Assembly (NCBI GenBank): GCA_009731375.1
Contig: BJOX01000120.1
Coordinates: 896,476 to 925,416 of the forward strand
Direction: 5' to 3'
Length of the DNA stretch: 28,941 bases
DNA from: Paulinella micropora
Lineage: Eukaryota; Cercozoa; Imbricatea; Euglyphida
The position numbers were made by a program, and so were the translations under genes. The notes under the pieces are model-generated. The model saw nothing but the letters and a program-made list of their open reading frames with translations. It had not been told where the DNA came from and did not search any database. Positions within the stretch are counted from its first letter, which is position 1, and each line of letters starts with the position of its first letter. This document shows positions 1 to 8,815 of the stretch, piece by piece.

Positions 1-276
1 AAAAGGAGAAAGATTACCGTGTCGGACCGGTTCCTGCCCACCTCTGAAGATGAAGTTAAAGTGTATTACAATTAATAAAAACATGTTTTAATATTATTTT
101 TATATGTTCTGCAATCAGTGAATTGATTTCCTTTCATTTCCACACGTTTTCAAAAAAGTCCATATACTTCATGGAAAATTTCGGAAAAAGGGATACCCCC
201 AAGATTGTCGAATGTTTAGTTATATGGGAGAGAGTTGAACACACAAACGGAGCTGTTGTTTCCTCCCGATAAGTGA
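1..276. other. AT-rich stretch without a recognisable gene
   Basis: The first bases up to the integrase remnant are mostly AT-rich and all frames are interrupted. A short open stretch in another frame (about 180-271) could be decayed integrase sequence, but I see no motif that proves it. Confidence 0.4.
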
Positions 277-963
277 GAGCCGTGCGAACTGTTGGAAGTT
301 CGGTTACGAGCTATTGCAGAAGCTCGTAGTTCGATCGAGAAGTGTTGGGAAACGCTGAGAGAGATTCAGCGAGAACAGGAATTGGGCAAGTACTCTCATG
401 TAGAGTACAAGGAAGGCGATACGGTCTTGTTATATGTTCCGACGGTACCGAAGGGGGTGTCGGTCAAGTTTTACAATAAGTGGCATGGGCCATTTAAGAT
501 TGTACGTCAGACAGGTGCGTACAATTTTAAGATTGCGCCTACGGGGGCACGAGGAAGGGAACAAATTGTTCATGTGCAGCGTTTGGCAAAGTTTAGTCTT
601 TATTTGCTAGAGGACGAGAACAAGGAGCAAGCGTTGAGACGCATCGCACCAGCGTTCAGACAGCCGCCATCATTACTTACGCGTAAGGAGCGTGAGGAGG
701 CGCTGCGGAAGCAGCAAGAGGAAAGCAAAGTGGAAGCGAAGCATGCGGGTCGAGATGACAATGCATCATCGGATGCAAAGGATAAAAAGGATGTTATTCT
801 TAAGCCGAAGGAAGCGGTACAGGGCCGTAAGGGTACGGTATGGAAAAAGCAGTGGATAGCAGGCGAAGATGTGGCTAAGATCGAATGGCAGGTGGATAAG
901 TTCTATTTATGTCGACCGCATGAGGATACGGTTATGGACAAGGATTTCAATTATTTCTTTTAA
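277..963 (+). pseudogene. Retroelement integrase C-terminal region (GPF motif), 5' truncated
   Basis: The frame is open from just after a TGA at 274-276 to the TAA at 961-963, about 228 codons. The first part reads as the helical stretch before an integrase C-terminal domain (ELLEVRLRAIAEARSSIE). It is followed at about 407-530 by a GDTVLLY strand, a KFYNKWHGPFKIV segment and NFKI, the usual layout of the GPY/F module of Ty3/gypsy-type (and similar Bel/Pao) integrases, which binds DNA at the C-terminus. The catalytic core (DD35E) and HHCC finger are absent, so this is a remnant. Beyond the module the protein has a charged Lys/Glu-rich tail. The upstream TGA and the lack of an in-frame ATG near the start argue against a complete gene. 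The stop overlaps the next ORF's start. It is unlike the integrase at 20060-21592 in sequence, so it marks a second retroelement. Confidence 0.7.
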
Positions 964-1397
964 TGCAAGTTACGTATGTACAGCTCAGAACACTGGTACG
1001 AGCTGCGTTGTGGTTGGAACCAACAATGCAGTTTTGGAGAAGTAAAAGTGAGGTTGAGCTCACGCGGGATAGGATCTTTGCACCAGTGTTCCGAGATGGG
1101 GAAGGCTTGGAACAGTGGGATGCGTCAATTGAGAAAGGCGACGAGGATTTCACACCGTGGACGGTGCAATTGATGACAAGAGTGGTTCTGAATATGCCGT
1201 TTGAACTGACGGAGGAACGAAGGATTCCGCTTCGCATATGGGACGAAGTCCAGAGTGCGGGCGTATCGTTTTTGTTGGTAGGTGCGCAGAAGTGTGATAA
1301 GGAAGTTGCGGCGAAGAAGAGAAGACCAAGACAGGCACTGCTTGTAGCAGAAGAGCACAAGGGTCGTGCAAGACCGCGAAAGCGAGCCAAAACGTGA
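963..1397 (+). CDS. ORF downstream of integrase remnant, overlapping it as TAATG
   Basis: This 144-codon ORF starts at the ATG sharing its A with the TAA that ends the integrase frame (TAATG, 961-965). It sits where an extra 3' ORF of an LTR element would sit. I do not recognise the product. Visible features are a mixed hydrophobic and charged N-terminal two-thirds (for example IWDEVQSAGVSFLLVGAQK) and a strongly basic tail (AAKKRRPRQALL, then RARPRKRAKT) resembling a nuclear localisation or nucleic-acid-binding tail. There is no signal peptide or transmembrane segment, so it does not look like an envelope protein. Coupled stop/start sites of this form are known to allow termination-reinitiation in some retroelements and viruses; whether that happens here is inference. 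It could instead be a chance open frame in a decayed element. Confidence 0.45.
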   Translation: MQVTYVQLRTLVRAALWLEPTMQFWRSKSEVELTRDRIFAPVFRDGEGLEQWDASIEKGDEDFTPWTVQLMTRVVLNMPFELTEERRIPLRIWDEVQSAGVSFLLVGAQKCDKEVAAKKRRPRQALLVAEEHKGRARPRKRAKT

Positions 1398-1692
1398 AGT
1401 TATGTGGATGGAAGTGGAGTCTGATGTCGCCTACGGATCATCAGCTACTTTTTCTTTTCGACGGAAAGGGGAGGATCAAGAGATGGCTTTTATATTCGAC
1501 GCCAGAGGAAGGAAGAGCTGGAGCTCGGGGCACGAGTCTCACAGATGAGACTCACACTGGACATGGACCGTTCCGAGCCTTTTTAATTATTCGACAGCCT
1601 GCCTTATGTCATGTGTCGGTCGGTCGAGTGCGCCTTAGAATGAGGAGTCAGTCTTCTGCGTGGGGGTCGACCGCTTACGGCGGCTTCCCCCC

Positions 1693-1704
1693 AGGGGGAA
1701 AAAG
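1693..1704 (+). other. Polypurine-tract-like run before a possible LTR
   Basis: AGGGGGAAAAAG is immediately followed by TG at 1705, the arrangement expected for the plus-strand primer of an LTR element directly upstream of its 3' LTR. It lies about 300 bp after the last ORF of the retroelement remnant. A single purine run is weak evidence alone. Confidence 0.35.
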
Positions 1705-2050
1705 TGATTGTCGGCCGGCCCGCACAATACATAGTGGCATTGAGTGTCGTCCGGCTTGTCGTTACTTGACTCTTATGCTTGGTCTGCCCCTCTACCGTTG
1801 TGACGACTAAGTGTCAGAGTAGCTCCGGTTACAATCCTGTCACACTCTTTTATCTCTTCCAAGCTTCCCGTTTACTTTAAGCACCTGTGCCACGGTGTCG
1901 ACTAATCCATGGCACCTTTGACTGCCTACTGTTTTGAGAGTCAAGAGTCTAACAGTCTAACTAAAAAGTCACACTAAAGACACAATAAATTAATATATAG
2001 ACACAATTTAAATAAAGCAAATTCGAGTCTGACAACCGTGAGACAACTGC
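1705..2050 (+). mobile_element. Possible 3' LTR of the first retroelement (boundaries uncertain)
   Basis: The stretch begins TG after the purine tract, has no coding frame, becomes AT-rich, and carries two AATAAA polyadenylation signals at 1984-1989 and 2011-2016, a composition typical of LTRs. I find no partner LTR in the window and cannot fix the right end, so the call rests on position and signals only. Confidence 0.25.
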
Positions 2051-2256
2051 TACTGGAATGGTTGTGCTGGTCTAGAGCTCAGAAACAAGAAATAGAGAAA
2101 AAGGAAAAAAGAGCAGAAGAGCATGCACTATAGTAAAACAACAACAAAGGAGGGAGAAGAGGAAAGACAGTGAAGAGAGCAGACAAGCCGTGGGAGAAGA
2201 GCTAGTCCGCGGTGTTGTTGTTGTTGTTGTTGTTGTTGCTGCTGCTGTTGTTATTG
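2051..2256 (+). repeat. SINE-like (TTG)-tailed unit, truncated copy
   Basis: The segment CTAGAGCTCAGAAACAAGAA, then GAGCATGCACTATAGTAAAA, GGAGGGAGAAGAGG and a closing (TTG/CTG)n run at 2213-2256 matches the body and tail of the units at about 4000-4388 and 5010-5436. The head portion of the unit is missing or too diverged to see. Confidence 0.55.
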
Positions 2257-2379
2257 ATAATTACCACTGAGTGAGCCGTGCCCAGTTACCCTACCAATTC
2301 TCTGTTTTTTACGCAATCACTGCTTTGATAAAATATTATTACTTGCCACTCATAGAGCTTCATGAAGAGATAGAATAGA

Positions 2380-2810
2380 AAACTTAATAAAGAGGTGAAG
2401 TGTATAAAAATAAAAATAAATAAAAAATAATAAAAAGAGAGAAAAACCATGAAAAGAAGAGAGAAAAAAAAGGGTGGGGGCTGAGAGAAAAAAAACCAAG
2501 GAGAATAAGAAAGAACTTGAAAACATGAAAGAATGGAAAGAAGAACTAGCTATAGGAAGGGTGCAAAAGTATGTGTTAAAAAAAGGAAAAGAAAAGCTAA
2601 AAGAAGCAAGAAAGAAAGGACAGAAGACTCCAGAAAGAAAGAAGAAAACAGGGGAATAAAAAAGAGAAGATGAAAAAGAAAAAGAAAGAATACTAAGCCT
2701 GAGAAAAGAAAAAAAAAAGCCTAGAAGAGGAAACTCGAAAAAGAAAGAAAAGACAAAGAGAAGGGGAACAAAAAAAGGAAAAGAAACAAGCGAGAAAAAG
2801 GAGACACCGT
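2380..2810. repeat. Purine-rich low-complexity region
   Basis: The + strand is almost entirely A and G, with runs of A6-A8 and GAAAGAA-like words and no fixed period. Long open frames on either strand here (poly Lys/Glu on +, poly Phe/Ser on -) come from base composition and are not genes. Confidence 0.85.
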
Positions 2811-3120
2811 TAAAGCCACTGGTAAAGACGCCAAACCGGGCTAAGCACTTGAGCCGCGCCGGTATTATTATTGCCATTGGCTATGGGCCCACCTTCTGAA
2901 CCTAGGGCTCTGAAGCCAGCGCAAAGAGGGACTGGAAAAGGATAGGGATTGGTAGGCCCTACCCACTGACCCAAGAGAAGTGAAGGCTTCGAGAGAGGAT
3001 CACCCCCTAGCACAGGTGACATTAGCTGGGCCACAGAAGACGTCAGATTGCGGGGAGATAAGGTCGGCAGGAGAGGAAGAAGCTGTGACATAAAAGTCAC
3101 AGACTCAGCGAAGTAGAGAG
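2811..3120. other. Mixed-composition spacer, no supported gene
   Basis: Composition is normal here, between two simple-repeat tracts. A 96-codon frame on the minus strand shows no domain, signal or homologue I recognise. The words GCACTTGAGCCG and GCCGGT near 2846-2863 recur near 8868-8886, so part of this may be an old dispersed repeat. Confidence 0.4.

Positions 3121-3122
<2 letters not shown>

Positions 3123-3171
<49 letters not shown>
3123..3171. repeat. (GA)n microsatellite
   Basis: Uninterrupted GA dinucleotide repeat of roughly 24 units, followed by an AT-rich spacer. Confidence 0.97.
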
Positions 3172-3175
<4 letters not shown>

Positions 3176-3262
3176 AATGACAAATCAATTTCTCTCTTCA
3201 AAAAAGAACTCAATTTTTTTTCTACGAAACGAATAGAGCGGGGAAAAAATGGAAAAAAAAGG

Positions 3263-3288
3263 GTGTGTGTGTGTGTGGGGGGGGGGGT
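3263..3288. repeat. (GT)n followed by a G run
   Basis: About eight GT units run directly into a poly-G stretch of about 11 bases. Poly-G or poly-C runs also border three of the N gaps in this window, so these tracts appear difficult to assemble. Confidence 0.9.
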
Positions 3289-3436
3289 ATCATTAATATT
3301 AATATTAATCTTCTCACATAGCTAGACATCATATATCAACATAGTACCTACGGGTTACCACACCTTTACTTTAATTTAATACCATACTAGGTGTTAACTT
3401 TTTGTGGTTGTTCCCAGAATTTTTTTTTCGAAATAG

Positions 3437-3718
3437 AAGAAGAAGAAGAAGATGATGAAGAAGAAGAAGAAGAAGAAGAAGACAAGGAAGAAAAAGAGGA
3501 GGAGGAGGAGAGATCGAGAGAAAGAGGAAGAGAAAGAGGAAGAGAAAGAGGAAGAGAAAGAGGAAGAGAAAGAGGAAGAGAAAGAGGAAGAGAGAGAGAG
3601 AGAGAGATCGAGAAAAGAGGAAGAGAAAGAGAGAGAGAGAGAGGAAGAGAAAGAGAAAGAGAAGAGAGAGAGAGAGAAAGAGAAAGAGAAAGAGAAAGAG
3701 AGAGAGAGAGAGAGAATA
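3437..3718. repeat. Compound GAA / GAAAGAGGAA / GA repeat
   Basis: Starts as (GAA)n, passes through GGAGGAGGAGG, then a run of about seven 12-bp units of the type GAAGAGAAAGAG, and ends in (GA)n. It runs directly into the (TTG)n at 3719. All frames are open through the tract because of composition; no protein is proposed. Confidence 0.9.
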
Positions 3719-4670
3719 TTGTTGTTGTTGTTGTTCAATTTAATTAACGAATTGAATAAAGGACAAGATGGAATGTGTTGTTCTTGTTGTTGTTCAATTT
3801 AATTAAATAAACTAAATAAATGGCAAGATTGTGTGTTCCTGTTGTTGTTATTGTTGTTGTTGTTGTTGTTGTTGTTGTTATTGTTGTTGTTGTTGTTGTA
3901 GTTAATAAAAAGCTAAATCAGTAGCAAGATGGTGTGTCGCTAACTGCCTTGACTGAAAACTGTCACTCCAAGACAAATGTCTTGTCATCCCCAGCCGTCG
4001 GGGCGCCAGAGCCTGCTCATTGTACAATAGAACTCGAAAGCTCAGGAACAAAGACAAAGATAGTAGGGAAGGAGCAAAAGAGCGTGCACTAAAGTAAAAC
4101 CTCAACAAGAGAGGGAGAAGAGAAAAATCAGCGAAGGAAGCAAGCTAGAACCGAAGGAACAGAACTAGCCAGCAGAAAGGGAGAAGAGGAGGAGAGATGG
4201 AAGATGAAGGAGAAGGAGAAGCTCGCCGTGGCAATAAGAAAACAGTTCGAGCAACAAGTTAGAAGCTAGTGTGAATCTATAGTCATAGAATGAGGCTAGC
4301 AAACACCAGCAATGTCACAAGCGCTGGAGGCCGAACGGAAGAGCTGTTGTTGTTGTTGTTGCTGTTGTTGTTGTTGTTGTTGTTGTTGCAAAATTTAATA
4401 ATAAGAACAAAAAGTCACTTATTAAAAACTATTGACGTGATAGTTGGAGCGTAGCTATAGGCCAATTAAATATATAATGCTACTTTCATCCCCGGCCGTA
4501 AATAATGGGACACCAGAGCTCGTACAATGCACTGAAAAACTCAAAGCTCCAGAACTAAAGGACCAAGAGCAAGAGAAGAACAGCCAAACAACAAGATGGA
4601 CAAGAGGAAAGATATGTAAAGTGAGGATGTTGTTGTTGTTTGTGTTGTTTGATGTTGTCGCTGTTGTCGC

Positions 4671-4707
<37 letters not shown>

Positions 4708-4811
4708 CTTGTTGTTGTTGCGGTTGTTGCGGTTGTTACGGTTGTTGTTGTTGTTGTTGTTGTTGTTGCGGCTGTTGTTGTTGTTGTTGTTGTTGTTGCG
4801 GCTGCTGCTGC

Positions 4812-4865
<54 letters not shown>

Positions 4866-5404
4866 AAAATTTAATGATAATAATACAACGGTTGCAGAGC
4901 AATCTAATTAATATTAATCAATATTAACTAAACCAGTGGCAAGAGTCGTATGTGTATACCCCCAGATATACGCAACTTCCAGAAAATAATCCAGTCATCT
5001 CGTGCAGATTCGAGACGCCAGAGCTTGCTCACTGCACTATATGATCCAGAGGCTCAAAAATATAGATAGAGGAAAAGAGAGCCAGAGGGCGTGCACTATA
5101 GTGGTCAACAACAAGGGAGGGAGAGGAGGAAAGGTAGTGAGAGAGGCAGACAAGAACGAGGAGAACTAGCCTACCAAGAGGGAGAAGAGGAAGACAGAGA
5201 AGGGAGAGGAAGGAGGAGTAGAGACTCGCCAAGACCATGAGAGAAGTGTCCGAGCAAAAAGTTAGATGCTCACGCGCGATACTAAGAACATAGTATGAGG
5301 TAGGCAAACAACAGCAATTAGTCACATGCGCTGGAGGCAGAAGGAGAGAGCTGTATAGAAAACCTTCAAGCCAGAGAAAGCGGCACAAGATAGCATAGCC
5401 TAGC

Positions 5405-5435
<31 letters not shown>

Positions 5436-5500
5436 GAATTTAATTAATAATAAAGTAAATCAATGGCAAAATGGTGTTGTTGTTTTTGTTGTTGCATGCA
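3719..5500 (+). repeat. Tandem array of SINE-like units with (TTG)n tails
   Basis: At least three units of about 480-570 bp follow head to tail. Each opens with a head like AATTTAATTAATAA then TAAATCARTGGCAAGATGG (near 3735, 3790, 3900, 4390, 4866, 5437). Each passes a CATCCCC..CCGT..CGCCAGAGC.TGCTCA block (about 3987, 4488, 4995) and a purine-rich body with GCACTATAGT and GGGAGAAGAGG. Each ends in (TTG)n (3841-3899, 4344-4388, 4628-4865, 5404-5436). TGGCAAGATGG matches the Pol III A-box TGGCNNAGTGG at 9 of 11 positions, and GATTCGAGACG (about 5008) is a weak B-box in one copy. SINEs often end in simple repeats matching a partner LINE. The SINE assignment is inference; a satellite born from a dispersed repeat is the alternative. 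Confidence 0.6.
4628..4865. repeat. Long (TTG)n tract with CGG/CTG interruptions
   Basis: About 240 bp of TTG trinucleotides with scattered TCG, GCG, CTG and ACG variants. It gives poly-Val, poly-Leu and poly-Asn open frames that are not genes. Confidence 0.95.
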
Positions 5501-5515
5501 TGTATGCAATAGTGT

Positions 5516-5690
5516 TTAAGTCCCTGGGATTACCAATTGGTAATTTTCATTACCAACTGGTAACAAAAAAGTTACCAATCGGTAACGAATATTGTGCCAA
5601 TTTTGGCACAATATTTCCGTCTTTGCGTTATGGAATAACCAATTGGTAACCAAAAATTACCAATTGGTAACAGTAGGACCAGGGACTTAA
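5516..5690. mobile_element. MITE-like fold-back element, copy 1
   Basis: The ends TTAAGTCCCTGG and CCAGGGACTTAA form a perfect 12-bp inverted repeat around a 175-bp segment. Inside, ACCAATTGGTAA-like words (themselves palindromic) occur about five times. The centre (5587-5614) is a 28-bp near-perfect palindrome, AATATTGTGCCAA and its complement. Nearly the whole element can fold on itself. It has no coding capacity, so it would be moved in trans. A relative lies at 8582-8735. Comparing both, the shared boundary is TA, which favours a TA target duplication (Tc1/mariner type) over TTAA (piggyBac type); this is inference. Confidence 0.75.
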
Positions 5691-5965
5691 CTAATAGTAA
5701 AACAGTGCAAACTTCAATAAATTTTATCAAACAATACCAACTGCACCAACGTTACTATCCCCAGCCCAAGTAAGCCAAAAGTCACACCAGTTTTGTCAAA
5801 CAACAAAATAGACCAAGCAAAAAGATACTAAGGAATGACATAATGTAAAAAAGGAGAAAGACAAACAAGACATAATCAAGCCAGAGGCAAGGGAGGCAGA
5901 ACATGAGGTAAAGGGAGAGCACAGACGTCAGGCAAAAATTAATAAAAGGGCGCAAGTATGATCAG
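5691..5965. other. AT-rich spacer, no gene seen
   Basis: Short A-rich sequence with frequent stops in all frames between the MITE-like element and the CA-repeat region. No RNA or regulatory motif is evident. Confidence 0.5.
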
Positions 5966-6196
5966 TTGACGCTTAGTAGGACACTGCTGCACTTCACGCC
6001 ATGCACTTACACCCGGAGACTTGATGGGTCCAAGAGGGTGAGTGCAGAGCGTAATTTGGCTCGTCGTGGCCCAAAGGACGACGCGACTATTGTTGAGTGC
6101 TGCAACATGCCCTTAAGAACAGGCACAATCCTGACAACCTTTCAGACATGCAGCACTCAAGCCAGTCTAGCCAAAGCGCTCCGCACTCAACCCCCC

Positions 6197-6233
6197 NNNN
6201 NNNNNNNNNNNNNNNNNNNNNNNNNNNNNNNNC

Positions 6234-6264
<31 letters not shown>

Positions 6265-6520
6265 ACACCACCACCAACCACCAACCACCACACACATACA
6301 CACACTCAAACACACACACACAGACACACACAGACACACACACACAGACACACACACACAGACACACACACAGATACACACACAGACACACACACAGACA
6401 CACACACAGACACACACACACATATACACACACACACAGACACACACACACAGACACACACACACATATACACACACACAGACACACACACACCGACACA
6501 GACACACACCAACAGAACAC
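6197..6520. repeat. 36-base gap, C run and (CA)n/(CACACAGA)n microsatellite
   Basis: C6, N36 and about 30 C are followed by CCACCAACC words and about 220 bp of CA repeats interrupted by CAGACACA units and CATATACA. The tract is bordered downstream by (AAGCAAAC)n. Open frames on both strands (poly His/Thr, poly Cys/Val) are artefacts of the repeat. Confidence 0.9.
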
Positions 6521-6551
6521 GTCCCCCCATGCCCGAAAAAAAACAAACAAG

Positions 6552-6605
6552 AGCAAGCACGTAAGCAAGCAAACAAGCAAGCAAACAAGCAAGCAAACAA
6601 GAAGC
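6552..6605. repeat. Short AAGCAAGCAAAC tandem repeat
   Basis: Units of AAGCAAAC/AAGCAAGC alternate in about five copies before normal sequence resumes. Confidence 0.8.
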
Positions 6606-6889
6606 AGGTAAGGAAAGAAAAGTGAGAAGTCAATTAGTGTATACATATATTAGGCTGGCTACCGGGTAGGCAGTTTCTTTCGGATTTCTGTAAGCATTGA
6701 GTAGCATTGAGGGAAAGTTTGTGTCCAAACTGGGGCTGAAGTGCCCACACTGGAGGCTGAAGTGTACAAAGGTAAAATGTTGACGGGGCTCAAGGCTCTT
6801 TGTCCCCAGTTTTACGGGCTCTTTTTTGCTTGAACGTTAGGCCCCTCAGTTTTCAAAAAGCAAAGGACGTCTGAAGTCTGCTTGAGGAA

Positions 6890-7995
6890 ATGCAAGCATC
6901 CGGTGAGCACAGCCTGTTGGTCGAGGACCAGAAGAGCAAGCCAAAGTCTCAGGGCAGAAGCTATGGCTACCTCGTGATCATGAGCACGACTGTCTTCGCT
7001 GCCCTTGCCCTGGGCCTGTTTCTTGCCATCAGGTCATCGGGATCCCATGGCCAGGACGCACTTGAACATGGTGGCGACACAGGAAGCGAATTTTCGATTG
7101 CCCACGCTTCGAGGGGGAGGGGGGAAGATGATGTTGGCAGCTGTTTCTTGGAGGGTCTTGACTACAGAAGCAGGCATCAAAACGCTTACTGCGGTTTTCC
7201 GAGAGTCGTGAATGTAGTGACGAGTTCACCTGTTGCACCTATTGGTTTTACTGAGCAGCAATCAGTTGATCGCAAAATGAACAGCCCCAAAGACTGCCAG
7301 GAGCTTTGTGCTCAACAAACTTACTGTGATGTCTTCGTTTGAAACGAAGCCTGTGGCTGGCAAAAACGTCCACCACTGCTACATGAAATTGCACTATGGG
7401 AACTTCGGAAGTTGCTCGACCAACAGCACGTGCTACGAGTTCATGCAACCCTGGAAAAGTGGGCAGTGTCCAAGTAAGAACTGCGGGGCTGGGTACAAGG
7501 AGAGCTGCATTTTCCGAGGAATCGACTACGCTGATTTCGTCGGCAGCTGCGGCTTCCCGACTGTATCCAAGCTGGTATCTTCACCTGTAGCTCGCAGTCC
7601 ATGCCCTCCCTTCGTCCAAAACGGCTGTTTCGCTACTCAGCTCTCGAAGCTATCATCGCCAAAGGATTGCCAAAAAATCTGTCAAGCTGACTCAACGTGC
7701 GAGGTCTGGACGTTCGAAGAAAAGGTTGCATCTGCGGACAGGTAAACGTAAGCAAAACATGAAATGCAATACCCACTCGTACTTTGCATGACAGGATAGT
7801 CATTACGGCTAGCTATATTATTTTATAGTAACATTTGTTTGTTTACTTTTCTGCAGATATCGGTGCTACTTGAAGAAGAAAGTCGACGCCCCTGTTAGTG
7901 GTGGTGGATATTGCAAGGATCATTTTATTCCCTGGACCTCCGGACAAGGAAACGTCTTCGGATCTGGTTGGGAAATTCAGCAAGTGCGCGACTGA
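6890..7995 (+). CDS. Type II membrane protein with two tandem PAN/Apple-like cysteine-rich modules (two exons)
   Basis: The start is the first ATG after an in-frame TGA at 6872. About 24 charged residues precede a hydrophobic segment (about residues 25-47, YLVIMSTTVFAALALGLFLA), giving a signal-anchor with the rest outside the cell or in the lumen. Two repeats follow. Module 1 begins CFLEGLDY and has CGFP, SSPVA, SPKDCQELCAQQTYCDVF and CYMKLHYGNFGSC. Module 2 begins CIFRGIDY and has GSCGFP, SSPVA, SPKDCQKICQADSTCEVWTF and CYLKK. The DCQ.(L/I)C....TC core is that of PAN/Apple modules, which bind proteins or carbohydrates. Exon 1 ends at 7741 and exon 2 (7857-7995) completes module 2 up to a TGA, ending IQQVRD. 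The frame slips by one base near 7325-7335 at a TTT run where both modules should match, probably a base-calling error. The ligand is unknown. Confidence 0.75.
7742..7856 (+). other. Spliceosomal intron (GT-AG, 115 bp)
   Basis: The donor ACAG|GTAAAC and the acceptor TTTTCTGCAG|AT have a pyrimidine-rich tract before the AG. Splicing interrupts one Arg codon and continues the cysteine module (RCYLKKK) exactly where module 1 has CYMKL, which supports the intron independently of the consensus sites. Confidence 0.8.
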
Positions 7996-8581
7996 ACATG
8001 TGTGACCGCAATCACTACGGCAGTGACTGGTCGAAGCAGTTGCGTCGACGGTTTTGTGGATCAACCACAACTTTGTGGATCATCTTAGACTCATTGAAGG
8101 GTTCAAAAATTGAAAATTGAGATAAAACACCGACTGTTAAATCCGACCCACATCGGTTTCAAACAGCAGTGCCAGTCACGCAGTGGTTTGTTCGCGGCGA
8201 CAAAAAGAAACGAACCCGAGTTCAAGTATTAAAAGTTAATGTTCAAGTAATACAATATGCCACGCTGAATTCAATATTACGATGTTAATTAACCAATATT
8301 TTCAAGTTGAACTTGTGACATGAACAATGTGACGGCCCAGCCATCTGTTAGACTCAGGCAATAAACTGAACATAAAAATGAGCCTGATTCAACTTCAAAT
8401 TCAAGTTGTTAAATTGTAAATCCGCACTGGCATCAGCTGTGTAATTGAACTGGCGCGGCTGCCTACTATCTACGGAAGCCTGAATCAGAACTTGTGACGC
8501 AGAGTAATGTTTTTCCTGTGCCGGATCCACAGGTTTTTTCATCATTTCCGTCAGCCTTGAGATTTTCCTATCCTAGTATCA
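7996..8581. other. 3' flank of the PAN-module gene, no further gene seen
   Basis: AT-rich with repeated TTCAAG words and no long frame of natural composition. It presumably includes the 3' UTR. No AATAAA was recognised close to the stop codon; AATAAA occurs at about 8360. Confidence 0.4.
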
Positions 8582-8735
8582 CTGTCTAAGTGCCTGGGAT
8601 TAGGCAGTGGTATGTAATTTTATTACCAAATAGAATTACCATTTGGAAATTGGAGAAGCTCGCAATTACGTAAAATTTTAGCGAAAATTTCCAAAAATTA
8701 CCAATTAGTCACACTAGGCACAGGCACTTAGACAG
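8582..8735. mobile_element. MITE-like fold-back element, copy 2
   Basis: CTGTCTAAGTGCCTG and its exact reverse complement CAGGCACTTAGACAG bound a 154-bp AT-rich, non-coding segment. The left end (TAAGTGCCTGGGATTA) matches that of the element at 5516 (TAAGTCCCTGGGATTA) with one change, and the interior again has ATTACCA and TTACCAATTAG words. The internal palindromes are more decayed than in copy 1. Confidence 0.75.
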
Positions 8736-8754
8736 CTATTACTTCTTTTCCTCA

Positions 8755-8815
8755 TATTGATAGCTCAGCGGAATTTTAACTGCTTGTACTGCCGGTTGAA
8801 GCCCGGACCCGGTGA
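8755..8815 (+). ncRNA. tRNA-like Pol III promoter remnant (tRNA-derived SINE head or tRNA pseudogene)
   Basis: TAGCTCAGCGG at 8761-8771 is a perfect A-box. GGTTGAAGCCC at 8794-8804 matches a B-box with one base missing relative to GGTTCGAANCC. The A-to-B spacing is about 11 bases shorter than in a normal tRNA, and no clean acceptor stem is visible, so it is not a functional tRNA gene. It could be the head of a short interspersed element extending toward 8940. Confidence 0.4.

Noticed and set aside
963-1397. Envelope gene of the first retroelement
   Set aside because: No signal peptide, membrane segment or glycoprotein-like cysteine pattern.
2350-2877. 175-codon minus-strand frame rich in Phe/Ser
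   Set aside because: It is the complement of a purine-rich tract; composition alone keeps it open.
3391-3802. Glu/Arg- and Lys/Glu-rich frames on +, Ser/Phe frame on -
   Set aside because: All are translations of GAA/GA microsatellites; all frames are open at once.
4444-4911. Poly-Val, poly-Leu and poly-Asn frames
   Set aside because: Products of the (TTG)n tract in the SINE-like unit.
3841-5436. CRISPR-like alternation of repeats and spacers
   Set aside because: Units are about 500 bp with trinucleotide tails in eukaryotic DNA; repeat and spacer sizes do not fit CRISPR.
5966-6646. Long frames around the 36-N gap (His/Thr or Cys/Val repeats)
   Set aside because: They consist of (CA)n and N translation; no natural protein composition.
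8755-8815. Functional tRNA gene
   Set aside because: B-box lacks one base, spacing is too short and no acceptor stem closes.
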